Positions 1 to 9,730 of a stretch of DNA of 64,000 nt are shown here, piece by piece. The translations under genes and the position numbers were made by a program. Source of the DNA: Microvirga lotononidis (GTDB taxonomy: Bacteria > Pseudomonadota > Alphaproteobacteria > Rhizobiales > Beijerinckiaceae); assembly GCF_034627025.1 (NCBI RefSeq), contig NZ_CP141049.1, positions 186,001 through 250,000 of the forward strand, in the 5' to 3' direction. Position 1 is the stretch's first letter, and every line of letters begins with the position of its first letter. The notes below the pieces were generated by a model, which saw only the letters and a program-made list of their open reading frames with translations, did not search any database and was not told the DNA's origin.

Positions 1-2004
1 GATGTCCTGGATCACCACGAACTCCATGGCCCTCAGGCCAGCGGTCACGTGCTGCGTGTCCGGATCGGACTGGGCGATGTCCTCACCCTGGATGTAGAGA
101 GCCTTGAACGACCCGGACACCGCCTCGTCGAGCATGTTCGGAATGCGCAGGCCGGGCTCGCCCGAAAGGCCTACCCCCCAGAAGGCCTCGAACATCTGCC
201 GCGTCGCATCATCCGAGACGTGCCGATAGCCCGAGAACTCATGCGGGAACGAGCCCATGTCGCAGGAGCCCTGGACGTTGTTTTGCCCGCGCAGCGGGTT
301 CACGCCGCAGCCGGGCCTCCCAATGTTGCCGGTCGCCATCGCGATGTTCGCCATGCCCATCACCATGGTCGAGCCCTGGCTGTGCTCGGTGACGCCGAGC
401 CCGTAGTAGATCGCGCTCCTGCCACCCTTGGCGTAGAGCCTGGCGGCGTGTCGCACGTCGGCGGCGGGAACGCCCATGACGTCCGCAACGGCCTCGGGAG
501 AATGACGCTCGTCGGCGATGAAACGGGCCCAGGATTCGAAGGCGTCAAGCTCGCACCGCTCGCGAACGTAGTCCTCGTCGACCAGTCCCTCCGTCACGAT
601 CACATGCGCGAGCGCGTTGATCATCGCTACGTTGGTGCCGGGCTTCAGGGGCAGGTGATAGTCGGCCTCGATGTGAGGCGATCTCACGAGGTCGATCCGG
701 CGCGGATCGATGACGATGAGACGGGCACCCTCCCGCAGACGGCGCTTCATGCGGGAGGCGAAGACAGGATGGCCGTCGGTCGGATTGGCCCCGATCACGA
801 CGATGACGTCAGCCTGGTCCACGGATGCGAAGTCATGCGTGCCGGCCGAGGTGCCGAGCGTCGTCTTGAGCCCGTAACCGGTCGGCGAGTGGCAGACGCG
901 GGCGCAGGTATCGACGTTGTTGTTGCCGAAGCCGGCGCGGACGAGCTTCTGGACGAGGAATGTCTCCTCGTTCGTGCACCGGGAAGAGGTGATGCCGCCG
1001 ATGGAATCGCGGCCGTATTTCGTCTGGATGCGCCTGAACTCGCTGGCGGCGTGCCCGATCGCCTCCTGCCATGACACCTCGCGCCACGGGTCGGTGATCC
1101 TCTCACGGATCATGGGCCTGGTGATGCGGTCCTTATGCGTGGCATAGCCCCAGGCGAACCGCCCCTTGACGCAGGAATGTCCCTCGTTCGCCCTGCCGTG
1201 TTTGTACGGAACCATGCGCACGACCGTCGTGCCCTTCATCTCGGCCTTGAAGGTGCAGCCGACGCCGCAATAGGCGCAGGTGGTGATGACCGAATGCTCG
1301 GGCGCTCCGAGATCGATCACGTTCTTCTCATTGAGCGTGGCCGTCGGGCAGGCCTGCACGCAGGCGCCGCACGACACGCACTCGGACCCGAAGAAGTCCA
1401 TCCCGCCGGGCGAGACGCGCGAGTCGAACCCTCTTCCCTCGATCGTCAGGGCGAAGGTGCCTTGCACCTCCTCGCATGCCCGGACGCAACGGGAGCAGAC
1501 GATGCACTTGGAGTCCTCGAAGGTGAAATACGGATTGGACGCATCCTTCGGCGCATCAAGATGGTTGGCCCCGTCATAGCCATACCGGACCTCGCGTAGA
1601 CCGACGGCACCAGCCATGTCCTGGAGTTCGCAATCGCCGTTGGCGGAACAGGTCAGGCAGTCGAGAGGGTGATCGGAGATATAGAGTTCCATGACGCCGC
1701 GCCGCAGATCGGCCAGCCTCGGCGTCTGGGTGTAGACGATCATGCCTTCCTCAGCCGGCGTGGTGCAGGAGGCGGGCGTACCGCGCCGACCTTCGATCTC
1801 GACCAGGCACAGGCGGCACGAGCCGAAGGGCTCAAGCGAATCCGTCGCGCACAGCTTCGGGATCGTCGTGCCGGCCCTCATGGCCGCGGCCATGACGGAG
1901 GTGCCTGCCGGAACGGAGACGGGCTGTCCGTCGATGGTCAGCGTGACCGCCTTCTCCGTCCTGCGGATCGGCGTGCCGTAGTCGACTTCCTTGATCAGGA
2001 CCAT
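1..2004 (-). CDS. fdsA: NAD-dependent formate dehydrogenase, molybdenum (alpha) subunit, partial
   Basis: This is the catalytic subunit that oxidises formate to CO2 at a molybdenum-pterin centre in the cytoplasm. It is read from the ATG at 2004 and stays open for 668 codons to the window edge, so the C-terminal third is missing. Visible in order are an N-terminal [2Fe-2S] region (CATDSLEPFGSCRLC), the ferredoxin-type clusters CIVCSRCVRAC and CVSCGACVQACP, the FDH cluster CAYCGVGC, and RVCHSPTG, where Cys replaces the selenocysteine of some homologues as Mo ligand. The start lies 12 bases after the fdsB stop, so the order fdsG-fdsB-fdsA matches known soluble Fds operons. The function is well supported by the motifs. 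Confidence 0.96.
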   Translation of the reverse strand, partial: MVLIKEVDYGTPIRRTEKAVTLTIDGQPVSVPAGTSVMAAAMRAGTTIPKLCATDSLEPFGSCRLCLVEIEGRRGTPASCTTPAEEGMIVYTQTPRLADLRRGVMELYISDHPLDCLTCSANGDCELQDMAGAVGLREVRYGYDGANHLDAPKDASNPYFTFEDSKCIVCSRCVRACEEVQGTFALTIEGRGFDSRVSPGGMDFFGSECVSCGACVQACPTATLNEKNVIDLGAPEHSVITTCAYCGVGCTFKAEMKGTTVVRMVPYKHGRANEGHSCVKGRFAWGYATHKDRITRPMIRERITDPWREVSWQEAIGHAASEFRRIQTKYGRDSIGGITSSRCTNEETFLVQKLVRAGFGNNNVDTCARVCHSPTGYGLKTTLGTSAGTHDFASVDQADVIVVIGANPTDGHPVFASRMKRRLREGARLIVIDPRRIDLVRSPHIEADYHLPLKPGTNVAMINALAHVIVTEGLVDEDYVRERCELDAFESWARFIADERHSPEAVADVMGVPAADVRHAARLYAKGGRSAIYYGLGVTEHSQGSTMVMGMANIAMATGNIGRPGCGVNPLRGQNNVQGSCDMGSFPHEFSGYRHVSDDATRQMFEAFWGVGLSGEPGLRIPNMLDEAVSGSFKALYIQGEDIAQSDPDTQHVTAGLRAMEFVVIQDI

Positions 2005-2016
2005 GACCGCTCTCCG

Positions 2017-3573
2017 TCACTCGGCGGCCGCGACAACCTGCGGCGCCCTGTCGAAATCCTCGGGAAAATGGGTCAGCGCGCTCATCACCGGCAGCGGGGT
2101 CAATCCTCCCATGGCGCAGAGCGAGGCATCGGTCATGAGGGCGCAGAGATCCTCGAGAACCTCGAAGTTCTTCTCGGGCTCAATGCCGGCGATGATCCGG
2201 TCCATGACCTCGACACCCCGTACCGCGCCGACGCGGCAGGGCGTGCACTTTCCGCAACTCTCGGCGGCGCAGAACTCGAAGGCGAAGCGGGCCTGTCGTG
2301 ACAGATCGACGGTGTCGTCGAACACGACGATGCCACCGTGGCCGAGAAGTCCCTTCTCCGCAGCGAGCGTCTCATAGTCCAGGGGGAGGTCCAGCATGGA
2401 TGCCGGGAAGTAGGCCCCCAGAGGTCCTCCGACCTGTACGGCTTTGAGGGGACGCCCCGTCGCGGTTCCACCGCCGAAGTCCTCGACGATCTCACGCAGG
2501 GTAGCTCCGAAAGCGAGCTCGATGAGGCCACCGCGCGTGACGTTGCCGGCGAGCTGGATCGGCAGCGTGCCGCGCGAACGTCCCATGCCGAAATCCGCAT
2601 AGGCCTGGAAACCGTTGGCCATGATCCACGGCACGGTTGCGAGAGAGAGCGTGTTGTTGATGAGAGTCGGCTTGCCGAAGAGCCCTGCGACCGCCGGCAG
2701 AGGGGGCTTTGCCCGCACCATGCCGCGCTTGCCCTCGAGGCTGTCCAGGAGTGACGTCTCCTCGCCGCAGATGTAGGCCCCCGCTCCAAGCCGCGATTCC
2801 AGGATGAAGGCACGGCCGGATCCCAACACGGATGGGCCGAGATAGCCAGCCTTCGTGGCGACCTCGATCGCTTCCGTCATGGTCCGGTAGGCGTGCGGAT
2901 ATTCCGACCGGATGTAGATGAAGCCCTTGGTCGCGCCGACGGCGAGACCGGCGATGGTCATGCCTTCGATCAGGGAGAAAGGATCTCCCTCCATGAGCAT
3001 CCGGTCGCCGAAGGTGCCGCTGTCACCCTCGTCCGCATTGCAGACGACGTACTTGCGGTCGGCTTGCGCATGAAGGACCGTGTCCCACTTGATTCCGGTC
3101 GGGAACCCGGCCCCGCCCCGCCCGCGCAATCCGGAAAGCTTGATCTCGTCCACGATGGCCTGCGGTTCCAGGGTCAGCGCGCGTCGAAGGCCGGCATAAC
3201 CGCCATGGGCCTCGTAGTCCTCGACGGACAACGGGTCGACGATCCCGCATCGCGCGAACGTCAGCCGCTGCTGCCGGGCGAGGTAGGGCTGGTCCTCCAG
3301 GCGCTCGAGGCGCAAGGGATGCTCCCCGCCCGACAGGAAGTCGGCATCGAACAGGCTGCCCAGGTCCGTGGGGCTGATCGGCCCGTAGGCAATACGTCCT
3401 GCGGGGGTCTCGACCTCGACCAGGGGTTCCAGCCAGAACAGGCCACGGGATCCGGTCGCCACGATCTCCAGGTCCGAGCCTCGAACGCCGGCCTCATCCA
3501 CGATCAACCTGGCGATCCGTGCCGCGCCGAGGGACAGCGAGGCGGCATCACGCGAGATGAAGACTCTGGTCAT
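2017..3573 (-). CDS. fdsB: NAD-dependent formate dehydrogenase, beta (NuoF-like) subunit
   Basis: This 518-residue flavoprotein subunit passes electrons from the FdsA iron-sulfur chain to NAD+. It has a thioredoxin-like N-terminal part fused to a NuoF-like body. Seen in the sequence are GRGGAGFPTGIKW (NADH/FMN glycine-rich loop), GEETSLLDSLEGKRG, and the C-terminal [4Fe-4S] motif ESCGKCTPCRVG. It overlaps the fdsG stop by 4 bases (ATGA), which indicates translational coupling. Length and motif order are normal for the family. Confidence 0.96.
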   Translation of the reverse strand: MTRVFISRDAASLSLGAARIARLIVDEAGVRGSDLEIVATGSRGLFWLEPLVEVETPAGRIAYGPISPTDLGSLFDADFLSGGEHPLRLERLEDQPYLARQQRLTFARCGIVDPLSVEDYEAHGGYAGLRRALTLEPQAIVDEIKLSGLRGRGGAGFPTGIKWDTVLHAQADRKYVVCNADEGDSGTFGDRMLMEGDPFSLIEGMTIAGLAVGATKGFIYIRSEYPHAYRTMTEAIEVATKAGYLGPSVLGSGRAFILESRLGAGAYICGEETSLLDSLEGKRGMVRAKPPLPAVAGLFGKPTLINNTLSLATVPWIMANGFQAYADFGMGRSRGTLPIQLAGNVTRGGLIELAFGATLREIVEDFGGGTATGRPLKAVQVGGPLGAYFPASMLDLPLDYETLAAEKGLLGHGGIVVFDDTVDLSRQARFAFEFCAAESCGKCTPCRVGAVRGVEVMDRIIAGIEPEKNFEVLEDLCALMTDASLCAMGGLTPLPVMSALTHFPEDFDRAPQVVAAAE

Positions 3574-4046
3574 GTTCCCCGAGCCTCCCGGACGACGCCG
3601 TCGAGCCGTTTCCGGTCCAGCCTTCCGATGGGTTCACCGTCATAGAGCGCCGATGGGGCGCAGGCACACAGCCCAAGACAATAGACCGCTTCGACGGTCA
3701 AGGCGCCATCAGACGTGGTTCCGCCCCACTCAATCCCGAGCTCATCCAGCAGGTCGCGTGCGAGCTGCGGGCCGCTCATGGACTGACAGGCTTCCGCACG
3801 GCACAGCTTGAGGATGTGCTCACCTGCGGGCTCGCGGCGAAAATCATGATAGAAGCTGACGGTCCCGTGGATCTCGGCCCGGGACAGGTTCAGGTCCGAG
3901 GCCACAAGGCCTATGGCATCCTCGGGAATATGCCCGAACTCGTCCAGGAGGGCATGGAGGATCGGCAGCACCGGGCCTTCCAGAGAACCATGCGCTGCGA
4001 TGATCTCTCGCGCGCGAACTTGATCCCACTCGCGGAACCTCGGCAT
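3570..4046 (-). CDS. fdsG: NAD-dependent formate dehydrogenase, gamma (NuoE-like) subunit
   Basis: This 158-residue thioredoxin-fold subunit carries one [2Fe-2S] cluster. The ligands appear as the pair in LCRAEACQSM and the pair in VYCLGLCACAPSA, the usual NuoE spacing. It is the first gene of the fdsGBA operon. The ATG at 4046 has a GAGGAA ribosome-binding site almost touching it. Together with FdsB it forms the NADH-producing arm of the enzyme. No LysR-type regulator, which often precedes fds operons, is present on the upstream side. Confidence 0.95.
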   Translation of the reverse strand: MPRFREWDQVRAREIIAAHGSLEGPVLPILHALLDEFGHIPEDAIGLVASDLNLSRAEIHGTVSFYHDFRREPAGEHILKLCRAEACQSMSGPQLARDLLDELGIEWGGTTSDGALTVEAVYCLGLCACAPSALYDGEPIGRLDRKRLDGVVREARGT

Positions 4047-4132
4047 TTCCTCACCCAGGTATTATTGGTTCTGCCGAGACTGCTCGCCTTGCACGTGGGA
4101 TGCAACCGGGATTTTCGGAGGGGCAGGCAGCC

Positions 4133-4169
4133 GGGTGACCGCGCGGCCCATGAGGCCGCGCGGTCACCC
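4133..4169 (-). terminator. Strong hairpin between gfa and fdsG
   Basis: A perfect 16-bp stem (4133-4148 with 4154-4169) closes a 5-base loop, just beyond the gfa stop at 4192 and before fdsG. There is no clear T-run on either side. It probably ends the gfa transcript and insulates the fds operon. Confidence 0.6.
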
Positions 4170-4191
4170 TCGTCCGGCAGTGTCCTGTCCG

Positions 4192-4776
4192 TCAGGCGGC
4201 TACGGCCGCCTGCTTGGCCTTGGCCGTATGGGCAGCAATGAGGTCCATCAGCTCCGGCGACAGGCAGTCGTACGGCTCCAGCCCGAGTTCCCTCAGCCGC
4301 GCGCGGATCTGCGGCATCTGGGCCGGGTCGACGCCCGACTCGATGACCGAAGACACGAAGGCGGCGAACTTCGGTTCCGACCAGCCCTTCTGGGGCGAGA
4401 GCTCCGTGTGAATGAAATCCAAGCCATAGAATGGATGGTTCTTGTTCTCGATGCGGCCATACATGTGGACGCCGCATACCTTACAGGCATGCCGCTGGAT
4501 CGTCGCGGAGGTATCGACGACCTGCAACTTGTCCGCGTTCGCCGTTACGGTCACGTTATCGCGAGGCACGACGGCGACCATGGCGAAGGTGGCACCGCTT
4601 GGCTTCCAGCACTTGGTGCAGCCGCAAAGATGGTTGTGGGCGCTATCACCCTTGATCTCCACGACGACCGGATCGCTGGTGCACTTGCAGACGAGCCTGC
4701 CTCCGGCGTAGTTCTGCTCGCCCTTGGTTATGCCATTGTCGACGGCTGGGTGGATCGAGAGAGTTGCATTCTGCAT
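4192..4776 (-). CDS. gfa: Glutathione-dependent formaldehyde-activating enzyme (GFA family)
   Basis: The protein (194 aa) belongs to the zinc-containing GFA family, which in Paracoccus was reported to promote formation of S-hydroxymethylglutathione from formaldehyde and glutathione. Zinc-ligand cysteines are visible as CKC near residue 31, CGCTKCW near 52-58 and CKVCGVH near 98-104. The start at 4776 has an AAGGAG site 7 bases upstream. The next gene upstream on the same strand is frmA, which oxidises the product, so the context fits formaldehyde removal. The catalytic role of GFA is debated; a glutathione-carrier role is the alternative. Confidence 0.92.
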   Translation of the reverse strand: MQNATLSIHPAVDNGITKGEQNYAGGRLVCKCTSDPVVVEIKGDSAHNHLCGCTKCWKPSGATFAMVAVVPRDNVTVTANADKLQVVDTSATIQRHACKVCGVHMYGRIENKNHPFYGLDFIHTELSPQKGWSEPKFAAFVSSVIESGVDPAQMPQIRARLRELGLEPYDCLSPELMDLIAAHTAKAKQAAVAA

Positions 4777-4954
4777 TGGACGCTCCTTTCCCCATTGAGT
4801 CCGTTCGGTTAGCCGACACAGCCCGGTACACTTGATGCCATGCTACGAGAGCTGAGCCGGATCCTTTGTCAGATCACGCGACAAAGCACGCTACTAAGCA
4901 CGCAGTTACCTCGGATCGATCTGCAGCGAGACCGTGAACTCGGCAACGACCTCA

Positions 4955-6067
<1,113 letters not shown>

Positions 6068-6204
6068 GGCGTTTCCCCTTCCGTAGATCTGCTCCGAGCA
6101 TTCGAGTAGGGAATGCCCAAGTTTATAGCGTAAAGTGGAGTTTCAAGCCACTGTGATGATGCCTCCCGGCGCTGCGTCGGAATTACTAAAAAGGGTCATC
6201 GGAT

Positions 6205-6567
6205 TCAGGGGAAGCATTCCACTTCGGCCTCTGCCTGCGCGCGACGAAGGTCGGCGATGAGATCCCGCATGAAGGGGTTAGTGCGAAACAACTCTGCTCC
6301 TTCGCCGGGCCGCTGGCCTACGCTGAGGACAGTCTCTGCCTGGACATAGCGGTCATACGGGAAGATCGAGGCGATGACATCGATGGAGCATGAGCACCGC
6401 TCCAGCGCGAGTCGCGTTCCTCCGTTGGCTTCCATGCAGGCAAAGACATAGTCGGCGCGGGCACTGGTCGGATAGTCATTGATGCCCTCGTCCTGTGCCC
6501 AGGCCGAGCTGGTCACCAAAAGCCCAAGAACGAGACTGCACCTCGAGACGGCATTCGCGCATGGCAT
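6205..6567 (-). CDS. Small secreted cysteine-containing protein of unknown function
   Basis: This is a 120-residue protein with an N-terminal signal peptide (hydrophobic VLGLLVTSSAWA, likely cut before QDEG). The mature part has four cysteines (FACMEANGG, ERCSCS, and one near the C-terminus), which suits a disulfide-bonded periplasmic protein. I chose the ATG at 6567 because GGGGGAG lies 8 bases upstream; the longer open frame to 6609 lacks such a site. Its place between frmA and an ABC importer inside the methanol island suggests a role with the periplasmic methanol oxidation system, but this is inferred from position only. Confidence 0.75.
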   Translation of the reverse strand: MPCANAVSRCSLVLGLLVTSSAWAQDEGINDYPTSARADYVFACMEANGGTRLALERCSCSIDVIASIFPYDRYVQAETVLSVGQRPGEGAELFRTNPFMRDLIADLRRAQAEAEVECFP

Positions 6568-6681
6568 GCGGCACTCCCCCGTGAGATGTGAACGGAGCAT
6601 ATCAAACACTCCGATGCGGGTGAACGCCGTCGGTTGCGGCTACATCCATGCATCATGCAGCAGAATGCGAGTATATTTTCC

Positions 6682-6891
6682 TCAGATCGTGCGGGTCTCA
6701 TCCATACCATCGGGGACGCACCTCCAGCGGGCGACCCGCCAACCGGGATGCGTGTTGGTCCACTCCGCCATCCTGGGCTGCGCGCCCATCATGCAGCCAA
6801 GGTCGCTGACGGGATCAAAGGCGAAGCTGAACCGCTCCTCCTTGCAGGTATCGGGGGACGCGATAAGGCAGACAAGGAAAACCAACGCCAT
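6682..6891 (-). CDS. Very small exported protein, unknown function
   Basis: This 69-residue protein has a hydrophobic start (MALVFLVCLIASP) that looks like a short signal peptide. The mature part has cysteines in DTCKEE, LGCMMGAQP and RWRCVPDG and ends with the sequence HPGWRVARWRC. Proteins of this pattern occur as uncharacterised small secreted proteins in Hyphomicrobiales. The ATG at 6891 has AGGA 7 bases upstream; a TTG two codons earlier is possible. Expression with the ABC importer just upstream is plausible. Confidence 0.6.
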   Translation of the reverse strand: MALVFLVCLIASPDTCKEERFSFAFDPVSDLGCMMGAQPRMAEWTNTHPGWRVARWRCVPDGMDETRTI

Positions 6892-7030
6892 AGCCAATTC
6901 CTATTCATCGGATGGCCAGCGCCGTTCGCGCCAGCGGGCCCGGAGTCCTCAACATCGGCGCGGCAGGATAGTTCATGCTGAGCATTGCGGTCGGCGGGCG
7001 AGACCTCCGATCTTGCCCACGTCGCACAGT

Positions 7031-7762
7031 CTAGCAGAATCGTTGGGGTTGCGCCAGAAAACGGCCTCGAAACGCCTCGATGGCGCCCTTGTCCTGGCGC
7101 TCACCCTGGCTCAGTTCAACGGGAATATCCCTGACTGCCTGGATGGGCGAGCCTGCAAGGACGACAATCCGGCTCGCCATCCGGATGGCATCCCGGCTGT
7201 CGTGGGTGACGAAAAGGACCGTAGCCGATCTCTGGGCCAGCATCCCGATCAAGAGATCACGCAACCGATCCGCTGTCGGCTCGTCCAACGATGTGAAGGG
7301 CTCGTCCATCAGCAGGAGGTCAGGCTCGATGGCAAAAGCCCGCGCGAGCGCGACGCGGCGCTGCATGCCGAGAGACAGGCGCTCAGGATAGACATCCTGG
7401 GTGTCAGACATCCCCATGCTCGCGAGGAGATCGAGTGCCGTTCTCCGCGCGGCCTCCGTGGACGGAAGCGGAAGGAGGATGTTCTCGAGCACCGTCCGCC
7501 AGGGCAGCAGGCGTGGCGTCTGGAAAACGTAAGCCATCCGCGGCTTTGCCACGTCGTCGAACCCGATCCGGCCGGAATACTCCGTGTCCAAGCCGGAGAT
7601 CATGTTCAGCAACGTGGTCTTGCCGATCCCGGATGGCCCGAGCAGGCAGACGAACTCCCCCGGATCGACCGACAGATGGAAACCCTCGAAGATTCGACGC
7701 ACCGGAGCGCCGCCCAACGGGAGATAGCTCTTGTGTGCGATCTCAATCTCGAGCCCGGTCAT
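7031..7762 (-). CDS. ABC importer ATPase (NitT/TauT type)
   Basis: This 243-residue ATPase energises the importer encoded just upstream. Walker A is GPSGIGKTT, the signature region reads LSLGMQRRVALARA (a variant of LSGGQ), Walker B is LLLMDEPFTSLD, and the switch histidine is in VTHDSRDA. I placed the start at 7762 because its ATG overlaps the permease stop as ATGA; the open frame continues upstream but overlaps the permease gene. The order binder-permease-ATPase is the normal one for NitT/TauT/SsuACB-like systems. Confidence 0.92.
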   Translation of the reverse strand: MTGLEIEIAHKSYLPLGGAPVRRIFEGFHLSVDPGEFVCLLGPSGIGKTTLLNMISGLDTEYSGRIGFDDVAKPRMAYVFQTPRLLPWRTVLENILLPLPSTEAARRTALDLLASMGMSDTQDVYPERLSLGMQRRVALARAFAIEPDLLLMDEPFTSLDEPTADRLRDLLIGMLAQRSATVLFVTHDSRDAIRMASRIVVLAGSPIQAVRDIPVELSQGERQDKGAIEAFRGRFLAQPQRFC

Positions 7763-8523
7763 CGCCGCCATCGGTTCAGCCTCCGCTCCCAAGGCTGGAG
7801 GATAAGCAGCTCGATCATCTGGATGACGGCGACGAACGCAAGGGCATAGGCCAGGATCGTGGAGACATCGAAGAGCTGGAACGCCGAACCGATGACGAAG
7901 CCCACCCCGCTGCTGCGGCCGAGCAGTTCGACCACGAGAACAATCTTCCACACGAGCGCCAGACCCGAACGGATGGCACCCATGAAGTAGGGAGTGAGTT
8001 GAGGCAGGACCACGTGCCGCAAGGTCTTCCATTGGCCGATCTCGTAAGCGGACGCCATTTCGAGGAGATCGCAGTCCAGCGCCCGACCGCCTTCGCGCAA
8101 GGTAACGGCCACGTTGGGGATCTTGTTGATCGCAACCGCGGTGATCGCAGCCGCCTCGGTCAGGCCCAGCCAGACGTAGCAGAGAACGATGACGACGAGG
8201 GCGGGCAAGTTCAGGAAGAGGATCAGCCAGGGGTCGAAAAAGCGGTTCAGCAGCAGGACGCGTCCGAGTGCAATGCCGATGGCCGTCCCGATCGTCATCG
8301 CAAGGACGAAACTCGCGAGGACCCGTGCGAGGGTGATGCCGATATTAACGAAGAGGGAGCCCTCGAGCGCGGCCTCGACCATCGTTGCGCCGACCCGGCC
8401 CGGTCCCGGCAGCAGACGTGGATCGGCGAAGGATGCTGCGCCCTGCCACACGACGACCAGGACGACGATTGACAGTGCCGACCATTCAATGCGCGTCGAA
8501 CGCCTGGCCAGTTGCGTCCTCAT
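7759..8523 (-). CDS. ABC importer permease (NitT/TauT type)
   Basis: This 254-residue inner-membrane permease of the binding-protein-dependent superfamily has about six hydrophobic segments (for example LSIVVLVVVWQG near the N-terminus and the VLASFVLAMTIGTAIGIALG stretch). The coupling-helix region near EMASAYEIGQWKTLRHVVLPQLTPY is the conserved loop that contacts the ATPase. The ATG at 8523 directly follows the stop of the binding-protein gene at 8525. The substrate is unknown. Confidence 0.9.
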   Translation of the reverse strand: MRTQLARRSTRIEWSALSIVVLVVVWQGAASFADPRLLPGPGRVGATMVEAALEGSLFVNIGITLARVLASFVLAMTIGTAIGIALGRVLLLNRFFDPWLILFLNLPALVVIVLCYVWLGLTEAAAITAVAINKIPNVAVTLREGGRALDCDLLEMASAYEIGQWKTLRHVVLPQLTPYFMGAIRSGLALVWKIVLVVELLGRSSGVGFVIGSAFQLFDVSTILAYALAFVAVIQMIELLILQPWERRLNRWRR

Positions 8524-8524
8524 T

Positions 8525-9514
8525 CTAGGCTTTCGGTACCCAGAACAGCGAAGAATCAAAGCGCGTCCTGGGGCCGACCAGTTCCGGTCCTCCGAGCTCG
8601 CTGAGAATTCCGAACAGTCGCTCCGCGGATTGGGTCTCGGCCGTCCCCCATGGTGTCGGGATGCCTGCCCTGAAGTACTCCTTCAACCGTTCGAACTCGG
8701 CATCGGATCCGATGCCCATGGCAGGCCTGAGCCGCTCCCACGCGGCGTCATCGGTCTTGAGGATCTGGTTCGCGCCGGATACGGCGCGGAAGAACCCTGC
8801 CACCTGCTCCGGTTTGGTGCTCAAGAGCGCCTCACGCCAGACGAACCCGACCAGTGGAGGCGAAGGTGTCACTCCCAACTCTGTCAGGACATCGATCATG
8901 TCGACCAGGGGATGATAACCTGCTGCATCGAGACGGGCCGCGAAATTCCAGAACGTCAGCACGCCATCGAGGCGTCCGAGCCTCAGTTGCTCGGACAAAA
9001 GCGGCGGAGCGCCATAGACCGGCTCGGCGCTATCCGCGAGATCGGCATGGAGTTTGTTCCGGGAGTAGGCCCGCAGCAGGAGCCAGCTCTTGTCGAGCGC
9101 GCTGCCGGCCACCCCGAGGCGCTTTCCCTTGAGGTCCGCGAGAGACGCGATCCCCTTGTCCCTGGGCACCATCAGCGCGCCCAAGGCGTTCGAGTACGGC
9201 CGGAAACGGAGGCCGTCGCCCTCGGCACGCTGGCGCATCGCCCAGAGCCAGTCGCTGACGATCATGTCGACGGAGCCGGCCTGGAGAGCAACTGTCAAAG
9301 CCTGATTGGAGGCGAGCTCAAGTCGCTCGATCCTCACCCCTTCCCTGGTGTCGATCTTGTTCGCGGCAATGGTGTCGAGGAGCCAGTTAACGGTCCCGAA
9401 CTTGAGCGAACCGACCTTGAGGGGTTCCGAGGTCTGAGCCATTCCGTGCCGCGCCAACGGCATGACAGCCATCGTGGCAAAGCCTCCAAGGAGCACACGC
9501 CGAAGTGGATCCAT
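8525..9514 (-). CDS. Periplasmic substrate-binding protein (NMT1/SsuA-like)
   Basis: This 329-residue protein has a Tat/Sec-like signal (MDPLRRVLLGGFATMAVMPLARHGMAQ) and a type II periplasmic-binding fold: KVGSLKFGTVNWLLDTI opens the first lobe, AGSVDMIVSDWLWAM the ligand region, and DLKGKRLGVAGSALDKSW the second lobe. It is the first gene of a binder-permease-ATPase operon. Relatives bind sulfonates, nitrate, pyrimidine precursors and other small anions. Location next to xoxJGF genes suggests it imports something used by the methanol system, but the sequence does not identify the ligand. Confidence 0.88.
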   Translation of the reverse strand: MDPLRRVLLGGFATMAVMPLARHGMAQTSEPLKVGSLKFGTVNWLLDTIAANKIDTREGVRIERLELASNQALTVALQAGSVDMIVSDWLWAMRQRAEGDGLRFRPYSNALGALMVPRDKGIASLADLKGKRLGVAGSALDKSWLLLRAYSRNKLHADLADSAEPVYGAPPLLSEQLRLGRLDGVLTFWNFAARLDAAGYHPLVDMIDVLTELGVTPSPPLVGFVWREALLSTKPEQVAGFFRAVSGANQILKTDDAAWERLRPAMGIGSDAEFERLKEYFRAGIPTPWGTAETQSAERLFGILSELGGPELVGPRTRFDSSLFWVPKA

Positions 9515-9730
9515 CGGAATCTCCGAGCCTCAAACGGCGTGCCTGACCACATCATCGGAGACGATCATCTGGATGGCGGCCAGAGCAAGCGACGAGAGCC
9601 TCGAAGACTACGCCGAGCGGGGCAGCATCTCAAGATCAATGCTCACGCCGAAACCTGTCCTTGCGGGTATGAGCGCCTATTTGACGTCGACAGGACGGGG
9701 ATGCTGAAATCCCTCGCTCGAGGGACCGAA

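Noticed and set aside
49..1074. Plus-strand open frame of 341 codons
   Set aside because: It is antisense to fdsA, which has an uninterrupted frame with all expected cluster motifs.
8189..9700. Long N-terminal extension of the plus-strand ABC ATPase frame
   Set aside because: This part is antisense to the importer permease and binding-protein genes and has no ATPase similarity; the ATPase starts near 9731.
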